Source: CAVQBP01 sp963723205
GTDB taxonomy: Bacteria; Bacteroidota; Ignavibacteria; Ignavibacteriales; Ignavibacteriaceae
Direction: 5' to 3'
Assembly: GCA_963723205.1 (NCBI GenBank)
Contig: CAVRQC010000024.1
Span: forward strand, 248,001-312,000
Length of the DNA stretch: 64,000 nt
In this document: positions 29,513-37,494 of the stretch, piece by piece
How positions within the stretch are numbered: the stretch's first letter is position 1
Layout of the letters: each line of letters begins with the position of its first letter
The notes under the pieces: model-generated
What the model was told of the DNA's origin: nothing
Seen by the model: only the letters and a program-made list of their open reading frames with translations
Databases searched by the model: none
Made by a program: the position numbers and the translations under genes

Positions 29513-29599
29513 AAGTTGAAGATAACTCATTCCGGCAGTCTTAAAGAAGCAATGCTGCAAGCAGGTGTGCAGGGAATGCCGGAAGTCTATATTAAATAA
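29513..29599 (+). pseudogene. Tail remnant of a second alpha/beta-barrel gene
   Basis: 28 codons read SGSLKEAMLQAGVQGMPEVYIK then stop, matching SDSLKEAMKKAGVIGMPEVYF of 28748-29032. It starts right after the SnoaL stop codon, in a different frame from SnoaL. Confidence 0.75.
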
Positions 29600-29630
29600 A
29601 AAATATTCATAAACGAAAGGAAAAAAGTAA

Positions 29631-30077
29631 ATGTCAAAAGAAGAAGATGTCCGTCAAGCATCAAAGCAGTTCTACAATGCTTTAACCGATATGGGAAATG
29701 GGATAGCCGGTAAAATGGAAGGACTTTGGTCGCATGATGAAAGTGTAACAGCTATGCATCCTATCGGCGGCCGGGATCTCGGATGGACTGCCGTTAAGAA
29801 TTCATTCGATCAGGTTGCCGGAATAGCATCTGATGGTAAGATAGAATTGAAGGATCAACTTATCCATGTCGTAGGCGATGCAGCTTACGAGATAGGTACT
29901 GAAACCGGAGGATTTAGCCTAGCCGGAAACAAGGTTAAGATAGAACAGCGGGTAACTAACATTTACCAGCTTAAGGACGGACAGTGGAAAATTATTCATC
30001 ACCATGCCGATACTTCCCCTTTAATGATGGATGTTCTCAGCAAATTACAACCTTCAATGGAAAAAGCAGAGAAGTAA
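29631..30077 (+). CDS. SnoaL-like / DUF4440-type NTF2-fold protein
   Basis: 148 residues, no signal peptide. NTF2-like pattern: QFYNALTDMGNGIAGKMEGLWSHDESVTAMHPIGG, GWTAVKNSF, then VTNIYQLKDGQWKIIHHHADTSP, which matches SnoaL-like domain 3. GAAAGGAAAA precedes the ATG. Part of the run of NTF2-fold genes; function not known. Confidence 0.8.
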   Translation: MSKEEDVRQASKQFYNALTDMGNGIAGKMEGLWSHDESVTAMHPIGGRDLGWTAVKNSFDQVAGIASDGKIELKDQLIHVVGDAAYEIGTETGGFSLAGNKVKIEQRVTNIYQLKDGQWKIIHHHADTSPLMMDVLSKLQPSMEKAEK

Positions 30078-30163
30078 ATCGTCATTGATGAAGATGATAT
30101 TGATGAAATAAAATAATTCTTATAAACAGGTAGTAAAAATAACTAATTCAAGGAGGGCTCAAT

Positions 30164-30607
30164 ATGAAAAAAGTAAATATCTTTTTATTTCTGTTAGTTC
30201 TTGTATCCTGTCTCTCTACAAACGATTCGTTGTTTGCACAGGAAGCACAGGGAAATGTTTTTATCATGACAAACTTTGAAAGGGCCTTTCCGCAGGAAGG
30301 TTCTGCAAGGGAATTAGACTCACTTTCTACACTTTTTATGAATAAAGTTTACGGCAGTGATAATGAATTTGTTGTAAGCCATAAAGCAGTTCGTCACTGG
30401 TGGGGTCATAATAATAGGGATTTTGTCCAGATCATTGAAGTGAAATCATGGGATGATGTTACAAAAGCCTATGAGAAATCAAATGAACTTTTTGAGAAAG
30501 CCTGGTCTACAAAAGAAGCCAGAAAAGAATTCAATAAAGCATATAATAAATATTTCACCGGTAAACACTCGGATGAAATTTATAGAGAAGTGGTCTTTAA
30601 TAAATAA
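30164..30607 (+). CDS. Secreted small protein, ferredoxin-fold like
   Basis: 147 residues with signal peptide (ending LFAQ). The mature part has NVFIMTNFERAFPQEG, WWGHNNRDFVQIIEVKSWDDVTKAYEK, which fits a dimeric alpha/beta barrel, but no specific family was recognised. AAGGAGG lies 9 bases before ATG. Confidence 0.65.
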   Translation: MKKVNIFLFLLVLVSCLSTNDSLFAQEAQGNVFIMTNFERAFPQEGSARELDSLSTLFMNKVYGSDNEFVVSHKAVRHWWGHNNRDFVQIIEVKSWDDVTKAYEKSNELFEKAWSTKEARKEFNKAYNKYFTGKHSDEIYREVVFNK

Positions 30608-30642
30608 TTAACTAAAATCCAAAACAATTATAAGGAGTGAAA

Positions 30643-31122
30643 ATGAAAATAGTATTAAAAAGCAGCATTCTTTTCTGCTTAATCTTAGTTGCTTATACTG
30701 CTAACAGTTATGCCCAGCAATGGTCCAACGAACAAAAAGATGTTTGGGCAGGTGTTGAGAAATACTGGGCAGTATCTGCATCCGGAGACGCTGCCGGGTT
30801 TATGACATATTTTGACGACAGTTATAACGGATGGGCTTATCAATCAGACGTTCCGCAAAGCAAAGCCAATACAAGTAAATGGATAGAAAATGATGCTAAA
30901 AATTATACAACCGTTCTATATACTCTTACTCCGTTAGCCATTTGGGTAAAAGGTGATTTTGCTTATGCTGATTATTATTATTCGCAAATAATGAAGAATA
31001 AAGAAACAGGAAAAGAAGAAACCAGTGAAGGAAAGTGGACTGATATCTTAATGAAAAAAGCCGGCAAGTGGGTTTTAATTGGCGACCACGGCGGAAGAAC
31101 TTCAAAGCCAAGCAGCAATTAA
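30643..31122 (+). CDS. Secreted NTF2-fold protein (copy 1)
   Basis: 159 residues. ATG 30643 preferred over GTG 30637, which lies in the TAAGGAG site. Signal peptide ends NSYAQ. Mature domain is NTF2/SnoaL-like (DVWAGVEKYWAVSASGDAAGFMTYFDDSYNGW ... WTDILMKKAGKWVLIGDHGG). Strong paralogue of 45986-46465, sharing gene order and a near-identical terminator hairpin. Role unknown. Confidence 0.8.
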   Translation: MKIVLKSSILFCLILVAYTANSYAQQWSNEQKDVWAGVEKYWAVSASGDAAGFMTYFDDSYNGWAYQSDVPQSKANTSKWIENDAKNYTTVLYTLTPLAIWVKGDFAYADYYYSQIMKNKETGKEETSEGKWTDILMKKAGKWVLIGDHGGRTSKPSSN

Positions 31123-31140
31123 TTAAATCATATTTCAGAG

Positions 31141-31169
31141 AGGAGATAACAAACATTATCTCCTTTTTG
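31141..31169 (+). terminator. Rho-independent terminator
   Basis: Perfect 9-bp stem AGGAGATAA / TTATCTCCT with loop CAAACA and T run. Nearly the same hairpin follows the paralogous gene at 46476. Confidence 0.85.
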
Positions 31170-31228
31170 TTTTATCAAAAAAGCGGATAAAAAATTCATT
31201 TATAAAGTTTCATGAAAACGAAAGAATA

Positions 31229-31717
31229 ATGAAATTAAAAACTAATTTTGAAAAACTTACAGTTATCGCAATATTACTATTTTTTGTAATGATTGGCTGC
31301 ATTGAAAAAACAGAGACACCAAAAACAGCAACCACCGAAGAACTTTCACAAATGAATAAGGACTTTGCAAAAGCCTTAAATGATAAAGATGCTGTGGCTG
31401 CTTCATTACTTTATTCAGAGGATGCAACTTTGCTGCCTCCAAATGAACCAATTGTTACCGGAAGAAAGAATATTCAAAAATATTGGCAGGCTGCTCTTGA
31501 TGCAGGGACTTCCGATGTTTCTGTTAAAACTATTTCTACAGGAAGTGATGGTGATTTAGGTTATGAAATTGGACGGTTTCAATTAAGCTATCCCGGAGAA
31601 GATGGAAAAATGATAGTGGAAAATGGGAAATATACTGAATTATTAAAACGCACAACTGATGGGAAATGGATCTCTATTTGTGGTATATGGAATTCAGATC
31701 CTGCTCCGTCAGAATAG
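31229..31717 (+). CDS. Lipoprotein with DUF4440/SnoaL-type NTF2 domain
   Basis: 162 residues. Signal peptide with lipobox-like MIGC. Mature domain: MNKDFAKALNDKDAVAASLLYSEDATLLPPNEPIVTGRKNIQKYW, a typical DUF4440 opening, closing with YTELLKRTTDGKWISICGIWNSD. Periplasmic, lipid-anchored; ligand unknown. Confidence 0.82.
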   Translation: MKLKTNFEKLTVIAILLFFVMIGCIEKTETPKTATTEELSQMNKDFAKALNDKDAVAASLLYSEDATLLPPNEPIVTGRKNIQKYWQAALDAGTSDVSVKTISTGSDGDLGYEIGRFQLSYPGEDGKMIVENGKYTELLKRTTDGKWISICGIWNSDPAPSE

Positions 31718-31790
31718 CATTTGTATCTGTAATTAGCCTATTGTCCATATGTACTTTTCAAAAATATTTTAATAAAGGAACGAACGGATA

Positions 31791-32216
31791 ATGAGTAAAA
31801 TTTACTTTCAAGTATTGTCAATTTTTGCTATTGCATGTGTTTTAACTGTCTGTAGTTCATGCTGTTCATCAGCAAGCAAAACAACCAAAGAGAATAAAAC
31901 AAGTGTAGAGCGAAATCAGCCTGAATCTCTGCCGCCCGGAAATGCAAATGTTACCGGCTTGATCAAGGAGTTGATTGAAGATGAGAAATATTTAACGGCA
32001 GCAATAAAGATTGAGGAAGTATTCGGTTACGGACCTTCCACACCAATCCTTCCGCCAGGCTCCGAGATAAAAATGTATGTGCCGAAATCTTTAATTAAGG
32101 ATCAGGGAAATAAATTTATGGAGGGAGAAGAATTATCAATGCGAATTGCCATTCAGCAGGGAGCAGACGAAAACAACAAATGGATGTTTAAATATTTTAT
32201 CAAAAAGACTAATTAA
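31791..32216 (+). CDS. Small lipoprotein, family not recognised
   Basis: 141 residues. Signal peptide with cysteine cluster CSSCCSS as lipid attachment region, a Ser/Thr/Lys linker and a beta-rich domain (EEVFGYGPSTPILPPGSEIKMYVPK). Nine bases before the large T9SS protein gene, so probably in the same transcript. Confidence 0.6.
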   Translation: MSKIYFQVLSIFAIACVLTVCSSCCSSASKTTKENKTSVERNQPESLPPGNANVTGLIKELIEDEKYLTAAIKIEEVFGYGPSTPILPPGSEIKMYVPKSLIKDQGNKFMEGEELSMRIAIQQGADENNKWMFKYFIKKTN

Positions 32217-32225
32217 GAGAGATCT

Positions 32226-35006
32226 ATGAAAAAAAAATATACAAAATTTTTTTGCTTAAGCTTATTTATTATCTCAATAATTCTAACAAATTTTTTGTCA
32301 AATACTCAAACTGATTATAAAAATGATCAAAAAGTTGTCAGGAAATATTCTGAAGCCAATGAATCAGTTGAAATGGAAAAAGGAAGAGCAGAATATTTTT
32401 TTAGAATGCTGAGAGATCCTAAGACTAACCGTATACCTCCATCAATAAGATATAAAGAACTTGAGTTTGCTAAAAGACTTGCAGAAAAAAATAAATCACT
32501 TAATAAAATTTCTTTAAACCTTACCTGGAACGAAGCAGGACCAAACGATGTAGGAGGAAGAACCAGGGCACTTGCAGTTGATGCAGCTGATCCTAATACA
32601 ATTATAGCCGGAGGCGCTTCGGGGGGTATCTGGAAATCAACCGATAATGGTGCAGCCTGGAAATTAAAAAGTGACCTTAACACTATCCTTTCTGTTTCTT
32701 CAATTGCTCAGGATACAAGGGCGGGATTTACTAATATTTGGTATTATGGTACGGGAGAATCTCAAGGTTCGGCAGGTGACCAATCGGGACAAGCAAGATT
32801 TTCAGGAAACGGTATATACAAATCGACAGACAACGGTGAAACGTGGCAGGTGCTTCCAAATACATTAAGCTCAAATGTTACAGTCTACGATAGTCCCTAT
32901 GATTATGTTTTAAGAATTATAGTTAGTCCTGTAAACGGATATATCTTTGTCGCTTCAGATAATTTCGGGATATACAGATCCACTGACGGAGGAAATTCTT
33001 TCACATTAGTTCTTGGGGGTATAAACGAGCACCGGTTTACTGATGTAGCTGTTGCTTCAAATGGAAATTTATTAGCCGTAATTTCTGATCCCGGAGGTAC
33101 AAATACTCCCGGCGTTTATAAGTCTGATAATAATGGAGACAGCTGGACAGACATAACTCCAAACGATTATCCTCAAACTTCTGCACGCGGTGTTCTGGCA
33201 TTTGCACCGTCCAATAACGATGTAGCTTATTTATTCCTAAATGCGCAGTCTGTTTCTCAAACACAGGATGATTTAAGATTTTATAAGTTTAATTATTCTG
33301 CAGGCACATCGGAGAACAGAACTAATAATCTACCGGATTTTACCAGCGCCAATCCTAAATTGTTTACCCAGGATTCGTATGATATGGTTGTAGCAGTAAA
33401 ACCGGATGATGAAAACTATGTATTTGTTGCCGGCACAAGTTTATTCCGTTCTGAAGATGGTTTCAGCACTCCTTATCAGAATGACAAAAAGAACTGGATC
33501 GGAGGTGCATTCAATGGTGATTATCCTAATTTTCATCCGGATATTCATTCTTTTGCTTTTGATCCAGCCGATCCGAATAAAATGTGGTGGGGACATGACG
33601 GAGGTCTTACATATACATCTGATATTACAGATACTTCTTATCAGACATATTTTCCGTGGCAGAATAAAAATAATGGTTATAACGTGACGCAGTTTTATCA
33701 GGTGGCAATTCCGGATATAGCCGATGATAACAGGATAATGGGCGGATGCCAGGATAACGGTACACCATATTTCACTTTTAATGGAAGTACAACTTCACCA
33801 AGTGTTGATGTCAGTTCCGGCGATGGAGCTTATGCATATTTTGGAAATAATTTTGCTTATTCTTCATCTCAAAACGGGGATGTATATAGATTAGCTTATG
33901 ATGCAAATAATAATCCGTTATATCCTTTTAATGTAAACAATCCGTATTGTGATGTTAAGCCTAATGGAGCAGCTAACCAATTATTTATTAATCCTTATGT
34001 AGTTGATCCTAATAATGAAGATGTTATGTACTATCCCGGCGGTGATGTTTTATGGAGGAATGATCAGCTTACTACTATTCCTGATAATGAAAATGGTACA
34101 GACATAAGCTGGACCAAATTGGATAGTACTTCTGTACCGGCAGGTTATATCATTTCTGCATTGTCAGTTTCAAAAAATCCTGCAAGTATTCTTTATTACG
34201 CAGGAAGTAGTAATAATGATGTTCCAAAAATATATAAGCTGGCTAATTCAGCAGCAGCTACCAGCGGAGCTGTGGATATCTCCATCCCGGGAGCACAAGC
34301 AGGAGCTTATGTCCACGACATTGCAATAAATCCGGATGATGCAGATGAAATTATGGTTGTTATGTCGAACTATAATATAATTGGATTATATCATTCTTCT
34401 AACGGGGGACAAAGTTATAATGCTGTTGAAGGCACTTTGCAGGGAGATCAGCAAAATCCCGGTCCTTCATTGCGCTGTGCTGCTATTCTTCCCGGCAATA
34501 ATGGCAGTACTTATTTTGTCGCAACAAGCATCGGTTTGTTTTCAACAACAACTTTAGATGGAAATAATACGGCATGGATTCAAGAAGGAAAAACTTTAAT
34601 GGGGAATGTTGTTGTCGATTATGTGGTATCAAGAAAATCAGATGGTGTTGTTGTAGCCGGTACACATGGACGAGGAGCATTTAAAGGAAAAGCCGGTGCG
34701 GTTGCTGTTAATGATAAGACAAAAGAAATAGCAGATTATAGACTGGAACAAAATTACCCTAATCCATTTAATCCAAGTACGACTATCCGATGGAGCATTA
34801 AAGAACCGGGGAATGTAAAGCTGAATATATATGATATAACAGGAAGGGAAGTTGCTGCGCTGGTAAATGAATATGAAGCAGCAGGCAGTTATGAAACTAA
34901 ATTTAACAGTAATAAGCTTAATACAAATCTTGCAAGCGGAGTGTACATATACAGAATTGAAGCTAATAATTATATCAGCAGTAAAAAATTTATTTTGCTT
35001 AAATGA
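32226..35006 (+). CDS. Secreted BNR/sortilin-type propeller protein with type IX sorting tail
   Basis: 926 residues with N-terminal signal/anchor, then a large propeller with many BNR/sialidase-type Asp-box blades (GIWKSTDNGAAW, GIYKSTDNGETW, GIYRSTDGGNSF, GVYKSDNNGDSW) like VPS10/sortilin-type and photosystem-stability-like folds. The end is a T9SS type A domain (LEQNYPNPFNPSTT ... FILLK). Predicted surface or secreted. Catalytic residues of sialidases were not identified, so an enzymatic role is not claimed. Confidence 0.9.
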   Translation: MKKKYTKFFCLSLFIISIILTNFLSNTQTDYKNDQKVVRKYSEANESVEMEKGRAEYFFRMLRDPKTNRIPPSIRYKELEFAKRLAEKNKSLNKISLNLTWNEAGPNDVGGRTRALAVDAADPNTIIAGGASGGIWKSTDNGAAWKLKSDLNTILSVSSIAQDTRAGFTNIWYYGTGESQGSAGDQSGQARFSGNGIYKSTDNGETWQVLPNTLSSNVTVYDSPYDYVLRIIVSPVNGYIFVASDNFGIYRSTDGGNSFTLVLGGINEHRFTDVAVASNGNLLAVISDPGGTNTPGVYKSDNNGDSWTDITPNDYPQTSARGVLAFAPSNNDVAYLFLNAQSVSQTQDDLRFYKFNYSAGTSENRTNNLPDFTSANPKLFTQDSYDMVVAVKPDDENYVFVAGTSLFRSEDGFSTPYQNDKKNWIGGAFNGDYPNFHPDIHSFAFDPADPNKMWWGHDGGLTYTSDITDTSYQTYFPWQNKNNGYNVTQFYQVAIPDIADDNRIMGGCQDNGTPYFTFNGSTTSPSVDVSSGDGAYAYFGNNFAYSSSQNGDVYRLAYDANNNPLYPFNVNNPYCDVKPNGAANQLFINPYVVDPNNEDVMYYPGGDVLWRNDQLTTIPDNENGTDISWTKLDSTSVPAGYIISALSVSKNPASILYYAGSSNNDVPKIYKLANSAAATSGAVDISIPGAQAGAYVHDIAINPDDADEIMVVMSNYNIIGLYHSSNGGQSYNAVEGTLQGDQQNPGPSLRCAAILPGNNGSTYFVATSIGLFSTTTLDGNNTAWIQEGKTLMGNVVVDYVVSRKSDGVVVAGTHGRGAFKGKAGAVAVNDKTKEIADYRLEQNYPNPFNPSTTIRWSIKEPGNVKLNIYDITGREVAALVNEYEAAGSYETKFNSNKLNTNLASGVYIYRIEANNYISSKKFILLK

Positions 35007-35187
35007 TAAGTATAATACTCTCATTTTTAACTAATGACAATAAGATTACAAAATGATATGACGCTGCGGGAGAAGAAGAAGTTGATAATTTTGCATCCTC
35101 TACGGATGTAGTGTAAAAAATAATTATGAAAATAAATATTCAATAATGACCTGATCATTTAGTTATAACAATAATAAGGAGCGAAAT

Positions 35188-35538
35188 ATGAAAGCGAACG
35201 TTATGTTTTTCGGATGGAACCGGCCTATACCGGGACGTGAAAAAATCAGTGCCGAACATTTCCAGGATTTTGTGCAGTACCTGGGCGGACTTCAAAAGAG
35301 CGGAACAATCCAACATTTTGAACCAATATTCCTTGAGCCGCACGGTGGTGATATGAACGGATTCTTTCTGATCAAAGGAGAAGGAAGCAAACTTGATGAA
35401 CTTACAGGTACAGATGAATGGATTAAGCACACTATACGTGCCGGTTCGCATCTTCAGGGAGCCGGTTTTTTAAGAGGAGTTGCCGGAGACCTGCTGATGG
35501 AACAAATGAAATTGTGGACAGAGAGTATTCCCGCCTAA
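35188..35538 (+). CDS. Small conserved-type protein, not recognised
   Basis: 116 residues, cytoplasmic, starting ANVMFFGWNRPIPGREKISAE; contains GFFLIKGEGSKLDELTGTDEWIKHTIRAG. The alternation of strands and helices suggests a dimeric alpha/beta barrel. AAGGAGCG precedes ATG. Codon use is more GC-rich than the neighbours. Confidence 0.6.
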   Translation: MKANVMFFGWNRPIPGREKISAEHFQDFVQYLGGLQKSGTIQHFEPIFLEPHGGDMNGFFLIKGEGSKLDELTGTDEWIKHTIRAGSHLQGAGFLRGVAGDLLMEQMKLWTESIPA

Positions 35539-35598
35539 TTCATTAAATTGAAAACTGTGATCTGAGCTGCGATAGTACGAACCGCAACGTACCGCGCA

Positions 35599-35619
35599 GC
35601 TCAGTTCTCCAGAACTGAG
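35599..35619. repeat. REP palindrome
   Basis: CTCAGTTCTCCAGAACTGAG, a palindrome with a 2-base centre, on the 3' side of the RAYT gene. Confidence 0.8.
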
Positions 35620-35665
35620 ATCATAGCACTGAGATGTTAGAATTGATCATATCGCAACTATAGAT

Positions 35666-36256
35666 TTAATCAACAACAATATAATCCTGATGACAATACG
35701 TTCCTCCCCAATCCTTCCAGTTTTCCACTAATCCTGCGTTAACGGGATTGAACAAAACATATTTTATTATAAAATATAATTCAATATCATCCCGTACTAA
35801 ACGATCAAAATTTTCAGCCTGCCAGAATGCTCCATTTCGTCTAAGAACTTTGTTTGCTCTTCTTCCTGAAAATTTATTTATTGAACCCATTATTTTGCCG
35901 ACATTTCTCTCTTTTGTTAGCAACTCAAAGACGAAATGCATATGATTTGGCATTATACAGTAACATATAATTTTATAATCCTTCTCTTCATAAAAATGAA
36001 GTGACGATTTACATATTCTCATAATTTCAGGATTTCTTAGATAGTAAACATTATTGGATTGCTTGTCCAGCAATGAATCGTATTTCTTGAGAGTTTCCTT
36101 ATAATTTAATCTCAGGTTTTCCCGGTTAATTTGCTGTTTTAATTGGTCAAGTTCATTAGAATGAATACTTCCGTAAAGACAGGAAGTTACAAAATAAATT
36201 CCTTCATTATAATAGAGATGGGGTAAATTTCTCCTGTGAAAATGCCTGGTTTGCAT
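35666..36256 (-). CDS. REP-associated tyrosine transposase (RAYT), copy A
   Basis: 196 residues of the Y1/HUH transposase family. The HUH metal motif is in YCIMPNHMHFVFEL and the catalytic Tyr is probably in IIKYVLFNPVNAG. RAYTs are single-domain IS200-like enzymes thought to cut and paste REP palindromes. Palindromes stand on both sides. The ATG at 36256 aligns with copy B; an in-frame extension to 36271 is not supported. Copy B (52308-52898) is highly similar. Confidence 0.93.
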   Translation of the reverse strand: MQTRHFHRRNLPHLYYNEGIYFVTSCLYGSIHSNELDQLKQQINRENLRLNYKETLKKYDSLLDKQSNNVYYLRNPEIMRICKSSLHFYEEKDYKIICYCIMPNHMHFVFELLTKERNVGKIMGSINKFSGRRANKVLRRNGAFWQAENFDRLVRDDIELYFIIKYVLFNPVNAGLVENWKDWGGTYCHQDYIVVD

Positions 36257-36306
36257 ATTGTAAATTATCAAAAGTTAATTTTAAATGAAATTTTAATTTC
36301 ACCCTG

Positions 36307-36328
36307 GCTCAGAACTGGAGTTCTGAGC
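36307..36328. repeat. REP palindrome
   Basis: Perfect GCTCAGAACT / AGTTCTGAGC palindrome with 2-base centre, on the 5' side of the RAYT gene. Confidence 0.8.
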
Positions 36329-36396
36329 TACGAGCTACGATAGTACGAGCCACAATGGTACGTGGTACGATGTTACGAACCGCAACGTACCGCGTA

Positions 36397-36417
36397 GCTC
36401 AGTTCTCCAGAACTGAG
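36397..36417. repeat. REP palindrome (inverted orientation)
   Basis: CTCAGTTCTCCAGAACTGAG, in the opposite orientation to 36307-36328, linked by a shared flank with TACGAGCTACGATAGTACGA. Together they form a REP pair. Confidence 0.75.
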
Positions 36418-36516
36418 AACACTAGAACTTAGCCGACAGAACTGAGCTGTTAGAACAGAGCCCGGTTTTAAAAATATTCATCAAATTTTAATCGTATGCG
36501 CAAAAAATCATAATAA

Positions 36517-36535
36517 TTGAGCATATAATGCAAGA
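36517..36535 (+). promoter_or_regulatory. Shared motif, instance at edge of RAYT unit A
   Basis: TTGAGCATATAATGCAAGA, one mismatch in the first block. Also part of an inverted repeat ATGCGCAA (36496-36503) / TTGAGCAT (36517-36524). No gene starts downstream on the plus strand. Confidence 0.4.
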
Positions 36536-36746
36536 CCTCCATATAATACATAATTATTTTTGTGCGAAAATTTCGCTTCTTTAAAAATGATCATTATAAA
36601 ATGATGTGGAAGCTGTGTAATTACTCCTCTGTAAAATCCCGGCAGCTTGTAGTCGGTGATTTACTTACCTATAATTGTACCATAACCAATGAAGCAATGC
36701 AGATAGATAAATTTAGCTGAAACAGCACATTTTACTTCATACCGGC

Positions 36747-37067
36747 TCATTTGCATGACTGTCCAAGTCAATTGCACGACCGTACAGGTCAATTGCATGA
36801 CCGGCTGAGTCTTTGCACGATCGTCCAGGTCAATTGCATGACTGTTCGAACCGATTGCACAACTGTCCAGGTCAATTGCATGACTGTCCGGTTCCATTGC
36901 ACGACTTTACTGACTCATTGCACGACCGGACGGTGTGATTGCATTACAGGCAGATGAATTGTTACCTCGACAGATGTAATTGCATCACAGGCAGATCCAA
37001 TTGCATGACCGGCAGATACTCTTGCAGCGCCCTAAAATTTAATTGCATTGCCCGCTGATGCAATTGT
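36747..37067. repeat. 21-bp tandem repeat, about 15 units
   Basis: Fifteen consecutive degenerate units, 13 of 21 bp and two of 20 bp (36810-36829 and 36956-36975), consensus TCAATTGCATGACNGNCCAGG. Unit 2 is 36768-36788, unit 3 36789-36809. Both strands are open because 21 is a multiple of three, but the translated peptides are simple repeats and are not believed to be genes. The period equals two turns of B-DNA. Lies between a RAYT unit and the TrlF-like gene. Confidence 0.9.
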
Positions 37068-37494
37068 TTCTTTTTATTTTTTACCTGCAGACGACGCCGA
37101 TCCGGTTGCTGCTCTGCTCAGTTTTAATTTAGGGGTGGACTTTTTAATTGCGGATGAGTTGTATTAAGTTTCTACACTGCCTTTTATAGATGCGTGGTTA
37201 TTAGTTTAAAAACAAGATGTGTCTTTATTTAATGGCTACTTATGAAGGGAATATGAATTGCGAAAAGAAATGTTGAACAAGATGCTATAGAATTATACAG
37301 TAATCAGGTAACATTTAGTTTATTTTTTTTGTTTGCCTAACGACGTTACCGGATGCGTGGTTTGCAAGACTATTAATTAATTTGACTACTTTCAACAAGA
37401 TACTTTAAGCAGCCTGTCCGCCTCTGGCGGAGATCATCTACTTTATAAACCTCTAAAATGCCAGATGCGTAAAATGCTGTCAACTTAAATTGCA
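37068..37494. other. Gap between tandem repeat and TrlF-like gene
   Basis: No convincing gene. A short palindrome, TCCGCCTCTGGCGGA (37417-37431), lies about 65 bases past the end of the minus-strand gene and could be a small hairpin terminator. Confidence 0.4.

Larger units (their letters stand above)
35540..36570 (-). mobile_element. REP/RAYT unit A
   Basis: A RAYT gene with REP palindromes on both sides, then a shared inverted-repeat motif. The whole unit matches 52200-53170 in order and sequence, so it is a roughly 1-kb duplicated module. Boundaries are approximate. Confidence 0.8.

Noticed and set aside
36789..36827. GG-N10-GC spacing inside a tandem repeat unit, like a sigma54 promoter
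   Set aside because: Other units have different spacing and no gene starts nearby; chance match within a repeat.
36661..36957. ORFs on both strands through the 21-bp repeats
   Set aside because: They exist only because the unit length is a multiple of three. The peptides are simple heptad repeats with no ribosome-binding site or domain.
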